DNA from: Roseovarius confluentis
GTDB taxonomy: Bacteria; Pseudomonadota; Alphaproteobacteria; Rhodobacterales; Rhodobacteraceae
DNA length: 64,000 bases
Direction: 5' to 3'
NCBI RefSeq assembly: GCF_002917925.1
Contig: NZ_PPFE01000011.1
Span: 62,001-126,000 of the forward strand
The notes under the pieces are model-generated. The model was given only the letters and a program-made list of their open reading frames with translations, was not told the origin of the DNA and ran no database searches. Both the position numbers and the translations under genes were made by a program. Positions 35,426 to 44,237 of this stretch are shown in pieces (position 1 is the stretch's first letter; every line of letters starts with the position of its first letter).

Positions 35426-36150
35426 GAATCTGATCCTTCCAATCGGGCCACGACGGCCATGACACGGGCCACGTGGTTCTGGGTTTCTCGGTAGGGGGGA
35501 ATGCCGCCGTACTGGCGGACCGCATCCGGGCCGGCGTTGTAGGCTGCGAGGGCAAGACGCGGATCGCCGAACGTCTCCAGCATCATTGCGAGGTAGCGGG
35601 CAGACCCGTCGAGGTTCTGAAGCGGGTCATACGGGTCGACGTCCAGAACGCGCGCAGTCGCGGGCATCAATTGTCCAAGACCAATGGCGCCCTTATTTGA
35701 GACCGCGTCCTGCCGGTAGGCACTCTCGACCTCGACGTTGGCGCGGTAGAGGGTCAGCCAAGCTCGCACCGAAAGGTCCGCGCGGCGCAGCCCGGGATGG
35801 CTTGCGTAGCGAAGTGCGGTGGCCTCGATGGCCGTGAGAACATCGGCGCGGGGCAGGGGAGCAGGCCGCGACATGGCTGCCAATTGAATGTTTTCTGACT
35901 CGGCATCTCGTTCACCGAGGATCGCCAGCTCATCAGCAGCGGACCCCTGACCAATGCCGTCATTGTAGTTGCGGGCAAAGCCATCCTGGGAGCGGGACGG
36001 GGTCAGAGAGCCATCGCTCTCCATGACCAGTACCATCTGTGCATTGGCGGAACCCGCAAGAAACCAGAATAGGAAGAGGCTACTAGCTGCTGCCCTTGTC
36101 GGTTTCAGCCAGCTTTTGCGTGGTCCGCTGGCCTTTTTCGAGTGGCACAT
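35422..36150 (-). CDS. virB1: Lytic transglycosylase VirB1
   Basis: ATG 36150 is the nearest start that keeps the signal peptide (AAASSLFLFWFLAGSANA); it overlaps the upstream gene by 68 nt and its ribosome site is weak. The SLT domain follows: NVEVESAYRQDAVSNKGAIGLGQLMPATA with catalytic Glu and LALAAYNAGPDAV. It is a second, separate transglycosylase in the same operon. Confidence 0.83.
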   Translation of the reverse strand: MCHSKKASGPRKSWLKPTRAAASSLFLFWFLAGSANAQMVLVMESDGSLTPSRSQDGFARNYNDGIGQGSAADELAILGERDAESENIQLAAMSRPAPLPRADVLTAIEATALRYASHPGLRRADLSVRAWLTLYRANVEVESAYRQDAVSNKGAIGLGQLMPATARVLDVDPYDPLQNLDGSARYLAMMLETFGDPRLALAAYNAGPDAVRQYGGIPPYRETQNHVARVMAVVARLEGSDS

Positions 36151-36445
36151 CGGCGTGGGAGAAACCAATTCCAATGAGGAAGGACACCACGCCGGTGATC
36201 GTCTTGAATTCGCGGATCTTGATGTCGTTATGGGTCGTGCGGGTGCGAGCTGTAACCAGGAGCTTCTCAACGCCCTCGTCAGACACAACGCGCATGATCC
36301 AGACCCCATAGTAGCTGGGGCCCTTCTTGTGTGCCGACTCCTGGCAGAGGAGTTCAGCGCTGTAACCACTTTCCACGAGTTCGCGGAAACGTGCCTCCGT
36401 AACCACATTTGGTGCTTCGATGTCCCAGCTCATGGCCTGGCTCAC
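36083..36445 (-). CDS. Unknown soluble protein heading the virB operon
   Basis: 120 residues, no signal peptide, no membrane segment. It reads like a compact alpha/beta domain (FRELVESGYSAELLCQESAHKKGPSYYGVWIMRVVSD; IKIREFKTITGVVSFLIGIGF). The overlap with virB1 and lead position suggest a regulator or cytoplasmic accessory of the T4SS. Not recognised. Confidence 0.55.
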   Translation of the reverse strand: MSQAMSWDIEAPNVVTEARFRELVESGYSAELLCQESAHKKGPSYYGVWIMRVVSDEGVEKLLVTARTRTTHNDIKIREFKTITGVVSFLIGIGFSHADVPLEKGQRTTQKLAETDKGSS

Positions 36446-36575
36446 GCTCTCTACAAAGGCGCAACCCCAGGCATTCTTACTTGAAGCCCAGAGTTACGAT
36501 AGTATATTTACGTCCGCAAGGTATAAAAACGTCATAGCGGCCGATTTTCGGTTGCTCAGGTATTAGGCACGTGCG

Positions 36576-36896
36576 GTGGTATCATTCAAGGAATTAAGGG
36601 GTTTGGGTGCCGCTGGATCATCGCTCTCGCGGTTGTTCTCCGCCGCAATTTTCTCAGCATTTCTTGCCGGTTCCGCTGCCGCAGAAACTTGCATTGCGCC
36701 ACAACCTCCCTTCGTTCCTGGCGATCCAGAGGAGGCTCGAGAGTACAGCGACATCATTCGAAACGACTTCGAACTCTATATTCGCGATATCGAGCTATAT
36801 TTCCGTTGCCTCGATGACGAACGGGCAAGGGCCTTCGAGGAAGCGCGGGAGGTCAGTGCGGCATATGGGCGGTTCTTGAATTTGATCGCGCCATGA
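36576..36896 (+). CDS. Small exported protein beside the T4SS cluster
   Basis: GTG 36576. A signal peptide (SRLFSAAIFSAFLAGSAAA-ET) precedes a roughly 65-residue mature part with two Cys (ETCIAPQPPFVPGDP; YFRCLDDER) and an acidic helix. Divergent from the virB operon. It resembles short secreted proteins in Roseobacter-group T4SS loci; function unknown. Confidence 0.6.
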   Translation: MVSFKELRGLGAAGSSLSRLFSAAIFSAFLAGSAAAETCIAPQPPFVPGDPEEAREYSDIIRNDFELYIRDIELYFRCLDDERARAFEEAREVSAAYGRFLNLIAP

Positions 36897-36921
36897 TTTG
36901 AGCCATGCCTCTCTGGCAGCA

Positions 36922-37134
36922 TCAGTATCTTGGTTTAAGAAGGTCCATGGGCTCTGTGTCCAGCGCCGCTGCGATGGCCTCGATCATGTCGATCGTCGCC
37001 GCATGTTTTGCATTCTCGATCTTGCCGATATAGCCGCGATCAATATCGGCTATGTGTGCAAGCATTTCCTGGCTGATCCCCTTGGAGCGGCGGATCTCCT
37101 GAATGTTCAAACCAAGTTGTATCCGCAGCGTCAT
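36922..37134 (-). CDS. Small XRE-family regulator
   Basis: 70 residues that are almost entirely an XRE helix-turn-helix (IQEIRRSKGISQEMLAHIADIDRGYIGKIENAKHAATIDMIEAIAAAL). Such single-domain repressors often control conjugation genes. The AT-rich AAGTATATAATTG motifs upstream of mobC and at 37792 are possible shared sites. Target not shown. Confidence 0.82.
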   Translation of the reverse strand: MTLRIQLGLNIQEIRRSKGISQEMLAHIADIDRGYIGKIENAKHAATIDMIEAIAAALDTEPMDLLKPRY

Positions 37135-37511
37135 GCCATAGGCAGAGCCACGATGTAGAACATTTCACCACGCAATATATTCTACAATCGGCTTTCCAGC
37201 TATTGCCTTTCATAAAAAACTTGTGGAATTGGCATGCGCCGCCGCATAGGGCGAGAGAGGTTAACATCGTACAAGCCAAGGTTGGGCTGTCGTCAAGCAA
37301 AGCGAAGCTGCGTCAAACACAACCGCAGGGAGCCAGTTGAAAAAGCGATACGTTTCCTGAAATTCTTGAGCCACTGCGGAAAGGGTGCATCCGGCGCACT
37401 GATCTTCCTAATAGCGATTAATCAGACTGGAGGACGGGCCAAGGTCAGCGAAAGGCCTGTCGAATCCACAAGAGTGCAGTGTGAGAGATGCATGGAACCA
37501 ACGCAGAAGGT
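37135..37511. other. Gene-free stretch
   Basis: No credible gene, terminator or IS end seen in 377 bases. It presumably carries the promoter of the XRE gene (-) and of the small ORF that follows (+). Confidence 0.4.
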
Positions 37512-37739
37512 ATGGTGATCGCCCGGCTCATTGGCGAAGACTCTGAGAAAACCGTCGCTTGGTTGTATCGCTGGGAAACTGGCGGGCTAGGGTTGCTCTG
37601 GACGAGTGCGGATCGGCGGGTTGCTTACATCGACAGGCGCATCGAACCGGAGGTCCTAACGCAGGCAAGAACCGTTGGTGATCTGAAAATCGCAGACTTC
37701 CTAAACGCTCTTCCAGTGAGCGAACCCGAGGCCCGCTAA
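37512..37739 (+). CDS. Possible small protein (75 aa)
   Basis: ATG 37512 lies just after AGAAGG; an upstream ATG 37488 is also in frame. Residues such as IGEDSEKTVAWLYRWETGGLGLLWTSADRRVAYI have a normal amino-acid balance and strand-like spacing. No signal, no family recognised. Support is codon use and context alone. Confidence 0.4.
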   Translation: MVIARLIGEDSEKTVAWLYRWETGGLGLLWTSADRRVAYIDRRIEPEVLTQARTVGDLKIADFLNALPVSEPEAR

Positions 37740-37791
37740 CGGATGTATCAGCCACGTGAAATTATAAACTATTGTATATTTAAGGTGACAA

Positions 37792-37804
37792 AAGTATATA
37801 ATTG
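37792..37804. promoter_or_regulatory. AAGTATATAATTG motif, identical to one upstream of mobC
   Basis: This 13-mer recurs exactly at 1741-1753 inside the candidate oriT/mob promoter region. Here it precedes the exported-protein gene starting at 37843 by 38 nt. TATAAT within it could be a -10 box; the wider match suggests a shared regulator of transfer genes. Confidence 0.4.
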
Positions 37805-37842
37805 CCTAGGATTGTCGTGGTTTCAAAACTCGGAGCGCGCAG

Positions 37843-38592
37843 GTGATTCCAGCACTGAAAATGATTGCCATTGTACACATCTCGGCTTTGGGGATTTTGT
37901 TTTCTCTGTTGCCGAACCGTGCGATGGCGCAAAGCTATCCGATCGATTGTGCAATTCTTCTTTGCCTCTCTGGTGGTTGGCCTTCGTCCGAACCATGCGC
38001 ACTGGCTCGTGCTGAGTTCATTCGCAGGATAACACCGTGGCCTGTAGAGCCGCCGCTGCAGATCTGGCGTTGTCCGATGGGCGCCTCTTTCGAACCCGAA
38101 CCAGGTTCGGCATCAGGTCTGGAGGTTCTAGAGGCCCGCTCGAAGCTTGAGGACCTTAGCCTTATTCGATCCCCGCTGAAGGCCGTGCGGGTTCGATCGC
38201 AGCTTGGGACTTTCTCGCGCGGGGCGGCCTTGTTGCACGCGGTGGGTGCCGAAAGTAGTTCCCTCCGGTTGGTTCAGGATCGTGCCGATATCGACATCGG
38301 TGGACCGGAATTCGATTTTGTGCGGTCCATTCGAGTCTTCGATGTACGCTACGCGTCACAAAGGCTGGTCGGCGAGGGCGAAGTTTGCAGGCGCTATGCA
38401 AGTGTCTACCTCGGTACGTATGGTCGCCAAGGTGGCTTTTCATGGCACGTTTCTTCTCCGGAGGCACTGCCCTCAGCTCACTCCGGACTGGAAGGCTGGG
38501 GAAAAAACTGCCCGCAGATTTCCAACCGGTCTGTCTTTGTGGATTGGCGGGACTTCGACGGTAACTACGGGTTTGAACAGGTCGCGTATTAG
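37843..38592 (+). CDS. Exported Cys-containing T4SS-region protein
   Basis: GTG 37843, GGAG 6 nt upstream. 249 residues with signal peptide (IVHISALGILFSLLPNRAMA-QS). The start of the mature part (YPIDCAILLCLSGGWPSSEPCALARAEFIRRITPWPVEPPLQIWRCP) has four Cys and is a pattern I associate with hypothetical proteins in Roseobacter conjugation loci. Perhaps a periplasmic partner of the T4SS. Function unknown. Confidence 0.65.
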   Translation: MIPALKMIAIVHISALGILFSLLPNRAMAQSYPIDCAILLCLSGGWPSSEPCALARAEFIRRITPWPVEPPLQIWRCPMGASFEPEPGSASGLEVLEARSKLEDLSLIRSPLKAVRVRSQLGTFSRGAALLHAVGAESSSLRLVQDRADIDIGGPEFDFVRSIRVFDVRYASQRLVGEGEVCRRYASVYLGTYGRQGGFSWHVSSPEALPSAHSGLEGWGKNCPQISNRSVFVDWRDFDGNYGFEQVAY

Positions 38593-38901
38593 CGTCGTTC
38601 GCCTCGCTGCTTGCTGATTGAGGGACGTCTACCATGTGGGAGTTGTCGATCCTTGGGCGACGCAAGAGTTACCAACAGATTCTGGGGATAAGTCGCGCAT
38701 AACTTGACACTTATAAATTGTAAGCCCAGAGCACTTAAGCCGAAACTTTTGGCACGATGAAAAAATAGGCAAAGGTGTCGGAAACTTTCCCAAGGCAATA
38801 GAGTCAATGAATTTTTCGAGCTCAGAAATCTCTGGGTTTCCAAGTGTGCACCAACTCGCGTGGCGCATCTTCGGTGATGAACTCCCCTTCAAGTTGGTAG
38901 G

Positions 38902-39015
38902 TTTGGCCGCCTCCTTCATGATCAGCGTGTCCAGTGTCAGATCCGATACAGCGCGTCTCAGCTGCTCATTCTCCTTCTGGAGCCGCTTCAGTTCCTTCAA
39001 TTGATCTACGCCCAT
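38902..39015 (-). pseudogene. IS3-family OrfA fragment
   Basis: KELKRLQKENEQLRRAVSDLTLD followed by LIMKEAAK is the leucine-zipper end of an IS3-family OrfA. Only about 38 residues remain, then the frame enters unrelated sequence. Its other edge abuts the pseudoazurin fragment. 38593-38901 holds no gene. Confidence 0.75.
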
Positions 39016-39022
39016 TCCCGAG

Positions 39023-39247
39023 ATGCTACCCGAAGGTGCCCAAAGTTTTATTGGAAAAATCGACGAAGAGATCTCCGTCAGCTTCGAGATTAAGGGACGC
39101 TACGGCATCAAGTGCTCACCGCATTACGCCATGGGCATGGTGATGATTATCGACGTAGGGGACGTCGACGATGCGACGCCGCTGCCGGATGCAGTGCCGC
39201 GACGTGCGCGTGAGCGGATGTCAAAGATTCTTATGACTGGCGAATAA
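39023..39247 (+). pseudogene. Pseudoazurin (blue copper protein), 5'-truncated
   Basis: The sequence FIGKIDEEISVSFEIKGRYGIKCSPHYAMGMVMIIDVGDV is the C-terminal half of pseudoazurin: Cys, His and Met copper ligands are present, but the signal peptide and the first His ligand are missing. Break at the IS3 scrap near 39015. It cannot bind copper normally. The remaining downstream 249 nt carry only the short hairpin GTCCGC-ACA-GCGGAC. Confidence 0.75.
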
Positions 39248-39496
39248 TACCCAGAACGCGGTTGTCCGTAGGTGAAGCGGACCCTCGTTCATAACCCAGC
39301 GAAGGTCTGAAAAGTCCGCACAGCGGACCTCGGAGGGAAGTGAGAGCTTCGCAGGTACGGCGAACGGCAGCTCTGAGCCCAAAGGTGGCTTCACGATCCT
39401 TCGCTCTTAGGTTTCAGCGCCTTCTCAATTTTCCTGAAGCTACTCTTGATCCAAGACTGTTCATGGTTTCAGGTGAATGATCCATGAGGAGACCCC

Positions 39497-40993
39497 ATGA
39501 CACGCACAACACCTTTATGTCTTCTGGTGACTGCGCAAGGCGTCGTCAGCGCGGCATCGCTTGTCGTGGAAATCGTAGCAGGGCGCATGCTGGCGCCGCA
39601 TGTCGGTATGTCGCTTTACACATGGACCGCGGTGATTGCTGTCGTCCTTGCGGGGTTTTCTGCTGGGCACTGGTGGGGCGGTCGGCTGGCCGAGAAACCG
39701 GCGCCAGTGTCCCTCAGATGGACCGGCGGTGCTATGCTTGCCGGTGCAATCACGACGGGCGGTGCTGTCCTGTTACTGCCCGCCGTGGCGGGTTGGGTGC
39801 TCCACGTGGTGCCGCAGCAGATTTGGAGCATTACGGCACTCACGGCACTGGTGTTCTTCCTGCCTTCCTTCTTCGCAGGAGTGCCGGCGCCGGTTCTCGC
39901 CATGATCGCGGTGACAAGCACGGACAGGACAGGGCCGGCCCTCGGCGCGATGTTCGCCTCTGGGGCCATCGGAGCTATCGCCGGAACCCTCCTCGCCGGT
40001 TTTTTCTTCATCTCATGGCTCGGCTCGTCCGCAACGCTTGTAGTCGTGACTGCGGTTTACCTTGTCTCAGGTCTGCTGTTTTTCCGTCTGGGAGGATGGA
40101 GCGGAACCGGCGCGGAATTTCTCGCGTCACTCGTGGCGCTCGGCACGGCCACCCTCGCTTTGAACGCACCAGCCCCTTGCGATCGCGAAAGCCGTTACTT
40201 CTGTCTTCGTGTCGAAGATATTTCGGCAAATCCGTCAGACCCGGTGCGCCTAATGGTCATCGACCATCTGGCGCATGGTATCAGCGCGGCGAGGCTGCCG
40301 GAGGTCCAGTTTACGGAACACACCGCAATGCTCGACAGGCTTTCGATACTCCGTGCTACTCGGGCCGAGTTCACCAGTTTTCATATTGGCGGCGGCAATT
40401 ATGCCGTTCCGCGCGCCTTTGCGGCACGCGGGACCGGAGAGATAACCGTGGCCGAGATCGACCCTGCGGTCACACAGATGGCTGCTGAGTCTTTCTGGTT
40501 CGATCCAGCCTCCGCCACGGTCCTGCATGAAGACGGGCGTCACGCATTGCTCACAAGGCCAGAGGCGCGCTTTGACATCATCATTGGAGATGCCTTCACG
40601 GATGTCGTGGTGCCGGTCCATCTTGTGACACGCGAGTTCTTTGAGCTTGCAGCGAAACGGCTGTCAGATGGCGGCAGTTTCCTGATGAACGTGATTGACC
40701 ACGAGGACAGGCTTGGCGCCCTCGCCTCGATTGTCGTGACGATGCAGACCGTTTTCCCAGTGGTCGAGGTTTGGGCGGAGCAAGTTCAGCCAACGCCCGG
40801 CCAACGTATGGTGTTTGTGGTCGTGGGCGGCGATGTGCCAACTCAAAGCGATAGCTTCCTCGCAAGCGCGCCCAACCAAAAAGCTTTCGGCGCGCTTTCA
40901 GACGAAATGGTCGCAGAAATGGCGGACCGACATGGCCGGGTTTTGACCGACGATTTTGCGCCGATCGACCGCCTCATGGGGCTCACCGATTGA
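39497..40993 (+). CDS. Membrane-fused spermidine synthase-like protein
   Basis: The N-terminal half (to about residue 240) has seven hydrophobic segments of the spermidine-synthase-associated transporter type (VVSAASLVVEIVAGRMLAPHVG). The C-terminal half is a class I methyltransferase fold of the spermidine synthase family (FTSFHIGGGNYAVPRAFAARGTGEITVAEIDPAV; FDIIIGDAF). 498 residues. Real polyamine synthase activity is uncertain for such fused proteins. It lies alone, flanked by relic DNA. Confidence 0.8.
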   Translation: MTRTTPLCLLVTAQGVVSAASLVVEIVAGRMLAPHVGMSLYTWTAVIAVVLAGFSAGHWWGGRLAEKPAPVSLRWTGGAMLAGAITTGGAVLLLPAVAGWVLHVVPQQIWSITALTALVFFLPSFFAGVPAPVLAMIAVTSTDRTGPALGAMFASGAIGAIAGTLLAGFFFISWLGSSATLVVVTAVYLVSGLLFFRLGGWSGTGAEFLASLVALGTATLALNAPAPCDRESRYFCLRVEDISANPSDPVRLMVIDHLAHGISAARLPEVQFTEHTAMLDRLSILRATRAEFTSFHIGGGNYAVPRAFAARGTGEITVAEIDPAVTQMAAESFWFDPASATVLHEDGRHALLTRPEARFDIIIGDAFTDVVVPVHLVTREFFELAAKRLSDGGSFLMNVIDHEDRLGALASIVVTMQTVFPVVEVWAEQVQPTPGQRMVFVVVGGDVPTQSDSFLASAPNQKAFGALSDEMVAEMADRHGRVLTDDFAPIDRLMGLTD

Positions 40994-41461
40994 TCTTGCG
41001 TAACACGAGATGGAGATCGAATTCGCTAACTTTCGGTCTGCCCGTAGAGCGGTCACCAGGCATGAAGTACAACGCTGTGATGAAGCTAGAGGCAGATTTG
41101 TCCGCCTTGCCGACCTTAATGCACCTTACGGCGAAAGTCGGGGTTGAGCCTAATTTGACCGGTGCTTCAGTTTGTTCAAATGGTGGCAATGTGTGTTATG
41201 CAACCTAAATTGCAGGCGGAACTCAACAGAGCCCGCACATGCTGCCATCATTTGCGTGAAATTTCATGTCTTCTGTTTTTTCGGGCACTGATGCTGACAT
41301 AGGCAATCGAACCTGCATAATGTTCCGATGAAGCAAAAGCGACATGACTGGACCTATAGACGCTTTCACCAAGCTCTGGGCGTGTAGGAATAGGATCGGG
41401 ACGGGACGAGCAGCCCATCTTTGTCTTCACGTGTACGAATCACAAAGGATGCGTTTGAAAC
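40994..41461. other. Gene-free stretch
   Basis: 468 bases without credible genes on either strand; short open frames here lack ribosome sites. It should carry the promoter of the ABM-domain gene. Confidence 0.4.
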
Positions 41462-42079
41462 ATGCAGGCACTACTTTTTGAGATGGAGCCACGCGACGGC
41501 CATGAAGATCACTATTTCCGGCACGCAACAAAACTCCGTCCTATTTTGATGCAACATGACGGCTTGATTTATATTGAGCGGTTCAAGTCTCTGTCCCGCC
41601 CGAAGGTCATCCTCTCTCATTCACTCTGGCGCGATGAGGCATCAATTGCGCGATGGAGAACGGACAGGGAGCACCACAAATCTCAGAAGGCAGGACGGTT
41701 CGAGCATTTCAAAGACTACCGCATTCGAATTTCGCATACGTTGCGTTATCAGGAACCGAATTCCGAGGCTGAAGAATGGAGCAATGACGGTTCATATACT
41801 ACATCGCACCGGACAACAGACCGTTTTGTCGTTATTCTCAGGCGCCCAAATCAGCTAGCGACACAGGAAGGCGAAACCTTCGCCAGTGTGACAGAAACAA
41901 AATCTTACCTAAGTATTATTGAAGTTGGCAACGAAGGCGACGGGCGATCAAAGATCGACGAAGCACTCAATGGTGGCAACGTCTTGACTGCGCTCCTCGC
42001 CCGCGTGTCAAGAGACTACGGAATGTACGACCGTGCTGAGGCCCCTCAATATTTTGAACCGGTCGAGAATGGCGAATGA
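41462..42079 (+). CDS. ABM-domain (antibiotic biosynthesis monooxygenase-like) protein
   Basis: Residues 1-100 fit the ABM dimeric ferredoxin fold: LLFEMEPRDGHEDHYFRHATKLRPILMQHDGLIYIERF, then SLWRDEASIARWR. Residues 100-205 look like a second, divergent repeat. Such proteins act as cofactor-free monooxygenases or haem-handling proteins. No partner gene adjacent, so the substrate is unknown. 205 residues. Confidence 0.75.
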   Translation: MQALLFEMEPRDGHEDHYFRHATKLRPILMQHDGLIYIERFKSLSRPKVILSHSLWRDEASIARWRTDREHHKSQKAGRFEHFKDYRIRISHTLRYQEPNSEAEEWSNDGSYTTSHRTTDRFVVILRRPNQLATQEGETFASVTETKSYLSIIEVGNEGDGRSKIDEALNGGNVLTALLARVSRDYGMYDRAEAPQYFEPVENGE

Positions 42080-42177
42080 CGCCCAAAATCGCTATTCCAG
42101 CGAACTTAGCGAATGACGGAAAAAACGCATAGCAGACCTTCATGCTCTCGTAGCGGAGGTATGCGATGAGCCCAAAC

Positions 42178-42198
42178 TGAAAGTTGCTGCAACTTTCA
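42178..42198. repeat. 21-bp perfect palindrome between convergent genes
   Basis: TGAAAGTTGC-T-GCAACTTTCA: 10-bp arms with one central base, in the 142-nt gap where the ABM gene and the proline-racemase-like gene converge. Possibly a bidirectional hairpin or a mobile-element scrap. Confidence 0.5.
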
Positions 42199-42221
42199 CG
42201 TATGACCGCTTCTCTGACGCC

Positions 42222-43253
42222 CTACTTTAGGTCCGGCCACGTATCGCTCAGTCGGTAGCCCTCGGGCCACGGGTCGGAGGGGTCTAGCATGTATTGATGC
42301 GTGCCGGTGATCCAGCCGCGGCCGGAAATCTCGGGAATGATCGCCTTGGTGTTGCCCACTTGGACTTCTGCGACGATCTTGCCGGTAAACGTCGAGCCGA
42401 TAAGCGAGGTTGCTTCGAAGTCGTCGCCGACTCCCATCTCCTTCGCCGCATGAAGCAAGGCCATCCGCGCCGAAACCGAGGTGCCCGTCGGCGATCGGTC
42501 GATCTTGCCGGGTTGAATTGCCACGGCAGAAGCCGCCTTGAGTCGGCCCGCCTTATTGCGCAGTGGACCGGCAAAGAGGCAGAAGGATACATGGGTCCAT
42601 TCCGGGTTCGTGGGGTGGTGGAAGTTGTGGCTGGCGTTGAAGGCGTTGGTGATCTTGACGCCGAGCTCGGCAAGCTTGCGTGCCTCTTCGGGCTTGAACT
42701 CCACGCCCAACGCCGCCGCATCGACCACTACAAAACTATCACCACCATAGGCCGTGTCCACCGTGACGGCACCAAAACCCGGTACATCGAGTTTGATACC
42801 TCGCTCGCCAGCAAAGGAGGGCACGTTCTGCACATTTATGCGCTCGGCCTTCCCTCCCTTGCATTCGGCGCGGACACGCACCAGCCCGCCGGGGGCTTCT
42901 AGCACCATATGCGTCTCGGGTTCTGTCATGGGAACGATGCCGCTATCCAAAAGCACCGTGGAAACGCAGATGGAATTGGAGCCGGACATGGGCGGAGTGT
43001 CCTCGGGCTCCATGATGATCCAGGCCGCCTGAGCTTCGGGATGCTTAGGCGGCACCAGCAGGTTCACATGGCGGAAAACGCCGCCGCGTGGTTCGTTCAA
43101 GACGAAATTCCGGAGCGTTTGGTCTTGGGCGATCCACGTCCGCTGATCCCACAGCGTCTCGCCCGGAGGCGGAGAGACCCCACCGACAATAACATCCCCC
43201 ACCTCGCCCTCGGCGTGGCAGGAAACCACATGGATTGTTTTCGTGCTGCGCAT
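42222..43253 (-). CDS. Proline racemase superfamily enzyme (hydroxyproline epimerase/dehydratase-like)
   Basis: The 343-residue protein follows the superfamily fold throughout. The first catalytic Cys site (usually MCGH) reads [11 protein letters not shown], with Ser, and the second (usually DRSPCGT) reads [16 protein letters not shown], with Thr. The Thr is known from trans-3-hydroxyproline dehydratases, whose first residue is Cys; racemases and epimerases use Cys/Cys or Ser/Cys. It probably acts on a hydroxyproline or proline-like substrate, but the reaction cannot be fixed. No neighbour helps. Confidence 0.83.
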   Translation of the reverse strand: MRSTKTIHVVSCHAEGEVGDVIVGGVSPPPGETLWDQRTWIAQDQTLRNFVLNEPRGGVFRHVNLLVPPKHPEAQAAWIIMEPEDTPPMSGSNSICVSTVLLDSGIVPMTEPETHMVLEAPGGLVRVRAECKGGKAERINVQNVPSFAGERGIKLDVPGFGAVTVDTAYGGDSFVVVDAAALGVEFKPEEARKLAELGVKITNAFNASHNFHHPTNPEWTHVSFCLFAGPLRNKAGRLKAASAVAIQPGKIDRSPTGTSVSARMALLHAAKEMGVGDDFEATSLIGSTFTGKIVAEVQVGNTKAIIPEISGRGWITGTHQYMLDPSDPWPEGYRLSDTWPDLK

Positions 43254-43471
43254 TTTGCTTTTATCGAGTGGCTTCGTGGAAATTGCGAGTGTATTCGGAC
43301 CTCGCCCCGACGAGTCTCAGCCCTGGCGGTGGTAAAAGCAGACGTCGCCCTACCAACCTAAACAGGCAGCTTTGTCCGCACAGCCGACATTCACGCAGCT
43401 TGCGGCGGACGTCTGGAAGGAGCCCATCCCTGCCTGAATATTATTGGGTGGGAGACGGCCTTGCCTTAATC

Positions 43472-43951
43472 ATGTCAGTTTCAATACCTAAAAAAACCGA
43501 TTATCTTGGAGTTGAAAGCATCATGTTCATAGTGTCACTTCGCGGAAGGTTTGGAACCATAATTGCGGTTCAACTCTGTCTGCTTTCTATAGCATTGACT
43601 GTTGTTCTTTTCAGCTCATCCATTTTGGGGCTTCAATTGACAGCGGTTGCTGCATTTTTGGTGGGATCATTTTTGACCTTGGCACATATGGGCTGGAACA
43701 AGGAAAAACTGATCTTTAACAGTCAAGTGAACCGAGAGTTTGCATATCCGCCTGCGTCCAAGAAAGAGAAATGGATGGCGTGTTATCAGTGGACGCAGGT
43801 TATCTTCTTCTTCTGCGGAGGTCTCTTGGTAGCTTTATCAGGAAAGGATAAAATCGCTCACCCAACCGGAGTAATTGCTGTCGGCTTTTTCCTTGGATGC
43901 CTTAGTGTGATAGATGTCATTCATCGACTTTCCCGCAAGCGCGACCACTAA
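43472..43951 (+). CDS. Hypothetical membrane protein (159 aa)
   Basis: Four hydrophobic segments can be seen (GTIIAVQLCLLSIALTVVLFS; LTAVAAFLVGSFLTL; WTQVIFFFCGGLLVAL; GVIAVGFFLGCLSVIDVI) joined by short charged loops. ATG 43472 lacks a strong ribosome site; an in-frame GTG lies upstream. AT-richer than its neighbours, suggesting separate origin. No family recognised. Confidence 0.6.
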   Translation: MSVSIPKKTDYLGVESIMFIVSLRGRFGTIIAVQLCLLSIALTVVLFSSSILGLQLTAVAAFLVGSFLTLAHMGWNKEKLIFNSQVNREFAYPPASKKEKWMACYQWTQVIFFFCGGLLVALSGKDKIAHPTGVIAVGFFLGCLSVIDVIHRLSRKRDH

Positions 43952-44237
43952 CTCCACGCTTTTGCTGTCGGGCTGAATCTGATCGCGCTGCACGCGACTT
44001 TCACCGCGTCGCAGACCTTGGACCGTCTCGGGGGCCTGGCAGGTACGGCAGCGCAAATCGGAACAAAAGCGGCGGGCATTCAGTTCAACCCGCATTAGGC
44101 TCAAGCCAAGGGACAGCAGAATAAAGTAGACCCACGCGTACATTGGATACGCGTTTTTCCTGACGTTCGTTTTGGGTGTTGTGCTCGTAGCAGAGTGACT
44201 TGTCGCTCACACTGGCAATTTACAGGCAGTCTTGTGG

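Noticed and set aside
41248..41430. - strand frame with possible lipobox-like start
   Set aside because: No ribosome site and antisense to the ABM promoter region.
43838..44143. - strand frame with a membrane-like start and Cys motif
   Set aside because: No ribosome site, and it overlaps the end of the membrane protein gene at 43472 in antisense.
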